From Siphonodentalium dalli (taxonomy: Eukaryota > Mollusca > Scaphopoda > Gadilida > Siphonodentaliidae), in assembly GCA_032622095.1 (NCBI GenBank), contig CP136066.1, positions 186,472,716 through 186,536,715 of the forward strand: a stretch of DNA of 64,000 nt. Reading direction: 5' to 3'. Of the stretch, positions 24,701 through 33,700 are shown one piece after another. A model generated the notes under the pieces. It was not told the DNA's origin and made no database searches. It saw only the letters and a list, made by a program, of their open reading frames with translations. How positions within the stretch are numbered: position 1 is the stretch's first letter; every line of letters begins with the position of its first letter. A program made the translations under genes and the position numbers.

Positions 24701-27700
24701 GCCGTCGTTATAAATTAAATGTAGCGACTCTCGATGGTGAAATCGTTTTCGTTAGTTTATCGCCAGTAGTTGCGTCCCGAATTGAGAGATAAATATTTAC
24801 ATTTGAGCATAGTTAAGACGATGTTTTCTATGGAGTGTTACGGTCGATTTGCTTGAGATTTTCGGTGATGTTAGTAGAATGCTACATTCCACCAGTTGGC
24901 ATAGAGCCTGAATACTAACTTTATAAGTTTCACGCACCCAAACAAGTACATATTAAATATGTCTTTAATCCCATATCATTTAATTAGTGGTCAGAATAGC
25001 ATTATAGTGAGCAGAATGCTATATATTAAAAATCTTATTTGATACATAGGCTTTTTTTTCTTGATAGTCTAAGGTAGTTAACAAATTGATATCTTGAACG
25101 GATTTAAGCAACCCAAATGAGATGTGTCATCTCATATGTCCAAGTCTATTCCTATCTTGTAGAACACTTAAAGTGATGTGAAACACTCCTGTTGGGTGAT
25201 CAAATAGAGATGGAGAATAATCTTGCTCAAAGTAGTTTTTTTTACAAATATTAATCCAAACTGACAACACACACTGTCATTATATATTAATTAAAATTCA
25301 GTGACTCTCGATTGCGAAATCGTTTTTGTTAATTTATCGACGATAGTTGCATCCCAAATTGAGAAGTAAATATTTACAATTGAGCATAGTTAAGATGAAG
25401 TTTCTGTGGAGTGGTACGGTTGATTTGCTTGAGATTTTCGACGATGTACATGTAGTAGAATGCTACATTCCTCCAGTTGACTGAATACTAACTTAACAGT
25501 TTAACGCACCCGAGCAAGTCAATAATATGGCTTTAATTGTTTTATATTTCAGGCAACAAGTTTGGGCTGTTCTCATTCCTTTTGTGAGGTTTGCATTCTT
25601 GAGTGGATGAAGGTTAAAAAGGAATGTCCAATATGCAGAGCGGCCATAACGACTCATATGAGGTCTATCGTCCTCGATAGTTATATCGATAAAATGGTGG
25701 AGCACCTCAATGATGAAATGAAAGAAAGACGGAAAGAATTAGTCAATGACAGAAAGAAAGGTGAATGTTTGTAGCTTTAAGAAGGCTAAAATTCGTGAGT
25801 TTTCAAAAAATATCAATTTCAAACAATCAATTTGAAGGGAAATATCATTATACTTTATAACCAATGTATGCTACAGTATTATAATAACACATGTTTACCC
25901 TCATAATATGAGAAATGTGTTTGAAAAAATGGTTTGAAAAAAAAAAAAAAAAAATTATTTCATGTAGGTCGATATACTGTTTGACCAGAAATATAAAAAA
26001 AAAGACAGCTATGTCTTGGATATTTTATGCAAACTATAACTTTTCGACAGACATAAGGTAGCAGTACATGATTTAGAGGGTTATAAGGGATCTGAGAAAT
26101 AGAAATCCGGGGGGGGGGGGGGGGGGGGGGGGGGGTGGGCATAACAGCCAGTGTAGCCTGTGTTAAATGTTGTGACATTACTGGTTTGATGGTTTAATTA
26201 TTCGTGTTCAGTGACCGCCAATTCCGTGTGTATGGTTATAGGAAAATAGCCTGATTTCTCTTCCCTGAATCTTTTGCTACTTTAACTTTTATTCTATTTA
26301 AAATATTTCTCAACTTTAACTTAGCTTCATCATGTCGAAGAAGCTTATTTACTGACATACGCTCTGTCATGGTCTGATTTTGGGTTGAAAATGGTCAATT
26401 TTAGTTTAAAAAATGGGTAAAATTGAGCGTTTTGTGGGTGCAAACGAAGGGGCATAACTCTGACAAATTGTATGAAGCCAAAGTAGACATTTGTCTACAC
26501 CTACCATTTATATCGAAAATAAAAATGCTTCATGGACCTATGACTAAGATAATGGTTCAGTATAGATTTGAAGTACACTACCCCCTCCCAGGTTGACCAA
26601 AATTGCTGGAAATTGTGTATTGCTACCTAAAGGATGAACTGATTGCTATAGTCCCTAAATTATTACAACACATGATTTTATATGAACATTTTTCAATTTT
26701 TGCAGCTGAAGAAGAAAAGAAGGCCAAGGATAGAGGGACAGGTAGAGGCAGAGGAGGTAGAGGAGGAAGAAGAGGTGGAATGAGGGTACGCACAGCAAGA
26801 ACAAGAGGCAGGGGAGCTGCGAGAGGCAGAGGAGGCGTGACAGCCGCAGTTCAAGGCGTGGTAGTTGTAGCCCCAGTCGATGAACCAGTCGTAGTGTCTA
26901 GTAACAGCAGCGATGACAGCTTGGACGAGGAATCTTTAAATGTTATGTTTGAAGATTCATTCTCGGATTCCAATTCAGCGTTGGATTCTGATTCTGATTC
27001 TGATTCTGATTCTGTACCTTCGGATGGATGGGTGGAGGAGGCAGCATTCGGTGTTGCAAGGCGGAACCCTTTCTTCGGTGGTTACGGCGCCTGTTTTGTT
27101 TGTGGTTAGTTAAAATATTTTCCAATCTGGATATATATGAAACATCAATGTTGATCATAGAGGTGCCACGATTATTTATTTCGATAATCGGTCGTCAATA
27201 ATCGACTATAATCAATTAATCGTACCTAATATTAATAACATCAGTGGAAGTATTCCATAATATGGCCTATTACCGTATTGGCTGGGTGCTGGTTAACTGC
27301 TATCGCTGCTTGTTTGAGACATCGGCTGATGTAATTTTTAGCTCACCTGAGACAAAGTCTCCAGTGGAGCTATAGTCATCACTCCTCGTCCGTCGTCTGT
27401 CCATCCGTCCGTCTGTCCGTCAAGAATCATCTTCTCCAGAACCGTAAGATGGAATAGGTTCATATTTGGTGTGGATGTTCCCTAGGTGAATCTCATTCAG
27501 ATTTGTTCAAATGAGGTCATCAGGTCAATTAGTTGAAAAAGCAGGGCCAGTCCGGTCGCCAAACCCCCGGAATTCACGAATGCGTGTTTTCGCGTATAAA
27601 GTTTTTTTCTCTGCGGATTTTGTAAATTCAGGTATCCGACATCAAGATTTTATCGGCTGGCCATCTGTCAGCCTTGAGCAATTTTTTTTATAGCGCCCTA

Positions 27701-30700
27701 AAAAGTATACCCCCCCCCCCAAATTTTTCCCAGACGTAAAACCAGTTACTTGGAATTTGTTGCAAATTCACATGACTAATCTAGTAAAATGTATATATAT
27801 ATCGGCAAAAATGTACTTTTCAGGTTTGGACCATTTTTCTAGTAATATGTAATTATCTTTGGATTTAAAGGTGTTTATTGTATTGGTCTATCTTAAATAT
27901 TCGTTGCCATTTTGGAAGCCATCTTGAGCAATTTGGTCTATAAACACCGTAGTGTGACACATTTAAGATAGACCAATACAATACACACCTTTCAATTCAA
28001 AGATAGTTACAATATTACTAGAAAAAATTGTCCAAACCCGAAAAGTTAATTTTTGCCGATATTTATGTCAAGTTTTTGTGAGAAAAGTCCAATATTTTTT
28101 GTGATGTCAGTGATGACAACAATAACAATTAACCATGATGCAGCAGACATGTTAGTATTCAATGTATAGAAGGCATAATAGCCAATTTTGTACATCAACC
28201 ACAACTTGTAAGCGATTGCAGGACACCCTAGGGTAATATTTACCATTTTCCATATTTTGGTGGCCATTTTGGCAACCATTTTGAGCCAAAGTAAGAATTT
28301 TGGTTTCACTTAGTTGGAATATTCATAGGTAATAGTATGCCTCACTTAATTGCAACCTTCTGTTCATTTTAAAAAAAAATATGACTAGAATCCCAGTTGT
28401 GATTTTTTGTGAAATTTTATACCGCGTTCTGTAAAATCGAGTTTTTGAGGGATCACAAGTGGATAGGACCCCAATAATTGTATATTTAATTGCTCCAATG
28501 GTCAGTTAATATACAAAATAAAGTCATATTACTCAACCAGTTCCAAACAGCATGAACTGATCTAGAAGATATTTGTGAAAAAATGTCATATTTTCAACTT
28601 CTGGCGGCCATTTTGGTGGCCATCTTGGGTGGTGAGTTTCAATTTTGGCCCAAAATAGTGTCATTATGTCTTAGCTTCATGAAAATAGATACATTTTACT
28701 AGATTAGTCATGTGAATTTGCCACAAATTCCAAGTAACTGGTTTTACGTCTGGGAAAAAAAATTGGGGGGGGGGTATACTTTTTAGGGCACTAAAAAAAA
28801 AATTGCTCAAGGCTGACAGATGGCCAGCCGATAAAATCTTGATGTCGGATACCTGAATTTACAAAATCCGCAGAGAAAAAAACTTTATACGCCAAAACAC
28901 GCATCCGTGACCTGGCGGCCGGATGGGTTCATATTTGGTGTGGATGTTCCATAGGTGACTCCCATTCAGATTTGTTCAAATGAGGTCACCAGGTTGATTA
29001 GTTGAGAAACCAGGGCCATAACTCATAGTAATTCTTACAATGACTTCTTCTCAAGGAATATTGTGCTGATTAAGCTTATATTTGGTACCGAGGGACCTTG
29101 GTTGACTGGGGTTCAGATTTGTTCAAATGGGATCACTAGGTCAAATAGGGGCAGAGCCAAGGGACATAACTTTAAAAACAAAAAATTTCATTTTTGCATT
29201 TTGACCTTTAATTTCTTTAGACACATCACAGCCTCATATTTCTTACCTAGATTTTTCTTAGCACGTTCTTCAACTGTATGGATTTTGGTATTGTTTATTT
29301 AACCCTTTCCACTCTTGTTTTTATATAGAATTCATCCAAGACAGGATTACTCAAACATTTTTCATCTGATCGACACCAAATTTGGTATATGAATTTTTGA
29401 CACTTATATACAGATCAAGTTAAAATATGGGTTTGATCCGATATATTTTAACAGAGTTATGGCCCTTTATAATTCACACCTCTTTGCTATGCACTATGAA
29501 TTTTTAAGAGAACACTGAAGCCTGTATTATTGAAAAAGCCAATTTATCACAGTGTGGACACCTGATACTCTGGCTGAAGACTGCTTGCTTCAGACCAGTT
29601 TACCATGTCATTACATGACATGACATTAGTTAAACACCTATTCTACAAGAATAAATAGGAATAGTCCATTGTTCATTTCTTCAAGCCTGGACATAGTGTG
29701 TCTGACATTTGCAGACTGAGGTCCCCAGATGGTGAATTTAGTGTTGCTACCCCGTACAGCAGGCTAGCATCACCAAATACACCCTCCAGGACCTAATTCT
29801 GCTTAGGCCTCATCTTCTGGGACAAAAAATATATTTTTATACGCCCTTTTGAAAAAAAGGCCGTATTATAGTATTGGTCTGTCCGTCCGGGCGTCCGTTA
29901 ACCTGTTGTCCGGATGATAACTTTAGTTGGAGTGAACCAAAATTAGTAAAATTTGGTATGTGGGTTTATTAGCCGAAAAGTAAGTTCAAGTTCGAATTTG
30001 GGTTCCGCCCGCCAATTTTCACCGGAGTTATGCCCCTTATTTAACGTTTTTTGACTTAGAAAATCCTTGAAATTTGTTGTCCGGATGATAACTTTAGTAT
30101 AGTTTATCGGAATTAATCCAAATTTGGTATATTACTTTCTCCCACCAAAACACAGGTCAAGTTCGAACTTGGGTTCTGTCCGACCATTTTTGGCAGAGTT
30201 ATGCCCCTTTTTCGACTCAGAAAATTCAGTTTTTCTTATGTTTTTTGGTTTCCGGATGATAACTCGATTTTGGAATGTTTATACGCAAAACCCGTTTTTT
30301 TGTGGATTACATATATCAAAATACAGCTCAAGTCCGAATTTCGTTTTAATCCGATAATTTTTGCGAGAGTTATGGCCCCTTTTTTGACGTAATTTGACTT
30401 AGAAAATCCCTGAAATTTGTTGTCCGGATGATAACTTTAGTTAGAGTGAACCGATTTCAATCAAATTTTGTATGTGGGTTTATTAGGAGAAAAGACAGCT
30501 CAAGTTCGAATTTGGGTTCCGTCCGCCAATTTTCACCGGAGTTATGCCCCTTATTTGACGTAATTTGACTTAGAAAATCCCTGAAATTTGTTGTCCGGAT
30601 GATAACTTTACTAGAGCTTATCGGATTCAATGATAATTTGGTATATTACTTTCTCCCACCAAAACACAGGTCAAGTTCAAATTTGAGTTCCGTCCGCCAA

Positions 30701-33700
30701 TTTTTACCAGAGTTATGCCCATTTTTTACCAGTTTCCGCCGACCCAAGAGAGGGCGTATATTGCACGCCCAGCGTAGCTCTTGTTTAAACATGTTATAAA
30801 ATTGAAAATTTGAAAAAAAGTGACACCATTATAACATCTGCAGAGTTATGAAACTTTACTCTTTAATGAAATTATAGAAACATTCCACCCACCCCCTCCC
30901 ACATGGCCCAGACCCCACCCTGCCATCAACCAACATCCCTTCCAAGCCATACCACCTCTCAATTTAATTAATACCTCTTCTCACCACAGAAGCATATATA
31001 TCTGCAAAGACACAGGTCATTAATTTAGATTAGAATAATATATGTCATCTGGCTAGTTTATGTTAACATATCTGTAGCAATTTAAAAACAAACTGGTGCT
31101 CCCAAGGTTAGGTGATGACTGACATTCAATGGTACTGTGAACAGCTTAGATTTTTTCAAGTCTGGAAATCGTGTGTCTGACATTTACAGAGTGAGGTCCC
31201 AAGATGGTGAATTTAGTGTTGCTACCCCATACAGCATGCTAGCATCAACAAATACACCCTCCAGGGACCTAATTCTGCTTAGGCCTCATCTTCTGGGAAG
31301 TATCCTATGTATCAAATTGACGGTTTGTTTTAGTCACTTTTTTCCAGCTGTTCAGTTTCAATGTCCCCCTAATTTGCAGAAGATAAAATGCATAATTGAG
31401 GTGCTCAATGGGTGTGTGTTACCAACTTCAACTGTAGGACTTCAAACTGTTCCTAGGTTTTATTGGCCATTGAGGCCTAATCAGATTGAGGATGAATTCG
31501 GTGATGCTAGCCTGCCTTACGGAATATTGTCATTAAATCCACATTTTGGGGACCTAATTCTGCAAATGTCAGACATACTAAATTCAGGCTTGGCCATTTC
31601 ATATTATTTTCTTAATCACCACTTATCCAGATGAATTCATACCACTAATTTTCAAAGAAAAATTGGGGGGTATATATTGGATTAAATTTGTCTTCTATCT
31701 GTCAGGCTTCCATCCGTCTGCCTGTTGAGATGTCTATCCATCCATCTATCAACAATTGTTTTCTTCTCCATATTAAAGACTGAATGTGTTTATATAGTTC
31801 AGTGTGCATGTTCCCTAGGTGTCTCACAATCAGATTTGTTCAATTAAGTTCATCACATCAAATACATGTAGGTGCGAAGCCAGGGCCATAACTCTTTCCC
31901 TCCATACTAAATATTCTTAAAACAGTTTTTTCTCAAGAACCATTGGGCCTATATAGCTTATATTTGGTATGGAGGGGCCTTGGGTGACAGGGGTTCAGAT
32001 TTGTTCAAATGGGGTCATTTTTAGGAAATGAGGTCCCCAGAGGGTGAATTCGGTGATGTTAGTCCACCTTGCGGAATACTGTCATTAAATTCACCTGCAA
32101 AGGTCAGACACACTAAATACAGACTCAGCTGTTCCAATATTAGTTTCTTAACCACCACTTATCCAGGTGAAATCATACCCTGATTTTTCAAAGAAAAATT
32201 GGGGGGTTTTAGTGATATTACTAGATGAATGGATCTCATAGATGAGGATTCACATTTGTTCTAATAGGGGCAGAGATAAGAGATTTAACTCTCCTCTATG
32301 CTGTTTGGTACTGGTATAATAATATTGATTTCTAGACAGCCTGGGTGGGGGCAATGTTTGAGGCAATGGGGAGGGAGTGTAGAGGGGTGGAGATTTGACC
32401 CCCTACTTTGATCAAAAGTTAAACATTAAAAAAATTTCATGCCTGATACTACATTTGTTGTAGATTAGATGTTCACACCAAAAATAAGTTAGAATTGTTC
32501 TCGTAGTTTGGTTTGATTTTCTAACATGTATGTTTTTAAACCATCAGTCCATATTTTCCTACTTCAGGTTAAACTGTTGGACCGAATTGGCCACAAATTT
32601 TAACTTTATGGGGGGAGTCAGGTTGGTAATTATCAAATGTTTGAGAGCTTGAAGTACTGGGACCAGTCGTAAAATTAAACCTAAGAGGAATGTACAAAAG
32701 GATTTTTGTGAACTTAGTACTGTGGTATGGTTGTCCTCTTTAAAAGGTAAGAGGTTGGAGATTTGTCAGTGATGTGCAATTAGAAATTTCAAGGTGAAGA
32801 GCCCTGCTCATCTGAGAACATCCAGCTATGTCCATGTTTAGAACTACTTGTCTTAAGTGATTTTGTCAAGTACTGACTCTTGTAGTCTTCAGAGTCCCCG
32901 TCTTCTCAGTCCTTACAGTCTGGTGAGCGACCCACGTCATTGACTGTCTTGTTATGTTAATAAAGGGCATCATAAACCACCTATAATGACTAATGAGAAC
33001 AATGTATTCAATATAAGCACAGTTATCGGCGATGTCATGGTTATAATATTTGTGAGTTCATTTGAACGAATGTAGCGAATAATTTAATAGCCAAACATAC
33101 AAGCAATATAAAAGTAGGAATGCCCGATGGACCGACGGTGGTTCCTAAAAAAGGAATCTAATGTTAAGGAAACTATAAGTTTCAGCAAACTTCCAGAGCG
33201 TGGATAACAATCACAAAGGTGGTCCCCCGCCCGCAAATGTTAGGACTCAGAACAAGTTAAGTATGTGATAATAGTCAATTTCATTCAGCAGTCACCACAC
33301 AATAAGCGATAGCCTGTACTAGTAAAATCTAAGTTATACAAACAAAGTATACTTGCTGCAAATGACACCACAGAGAATATCTCTGATTAAAATGCCGTAG
33401 GTTCCCTGGTTTCGAAAGAATGTCAATCAACTCCCCTTTTGTCCAATGAGATTCAAGGGCGAGTGCATTCAATTCATTGACAGGCAGCCCATTTCAAAGA
33501 CATAGTGTCGCCTTTCTTGTAGAAATATACAACGACGTCGGCATAAGTTCAAAGCTGCAGTGCCGCCAATTTGAAGAATATACAACGACCCCGAAGAGTA
33601 ACCATGTCGCATCATCAAATGAACTGCCGACTGTTTGCAACATATATTAGTAGTACTCATGTTGTCGGAATCTCTTTGATACATGATCAAAGGTTGTTAA

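Larger units (their letters stand above)
27343..32955. mobile_element. Composite insertion inside element B
   Basis: It begins GCTCACCTGAG and ends GGTGAGCGACCCACGTCATTGACTGTCTTGTTA; element A shows the uninterrupted sequence at this point. It contains the palindromic element 27574-28910, a 170-bp tandem repeat block, and two family-3 MITEs. It shares modules with 21300-23225. No gene was seen. Confidence 0.7.

Noticed and set aside
26943-27158. Minus-strand frame with (QN)n run
   Set aside because: Antisense of the (SD)n acidic run in RNF8-like exon f.
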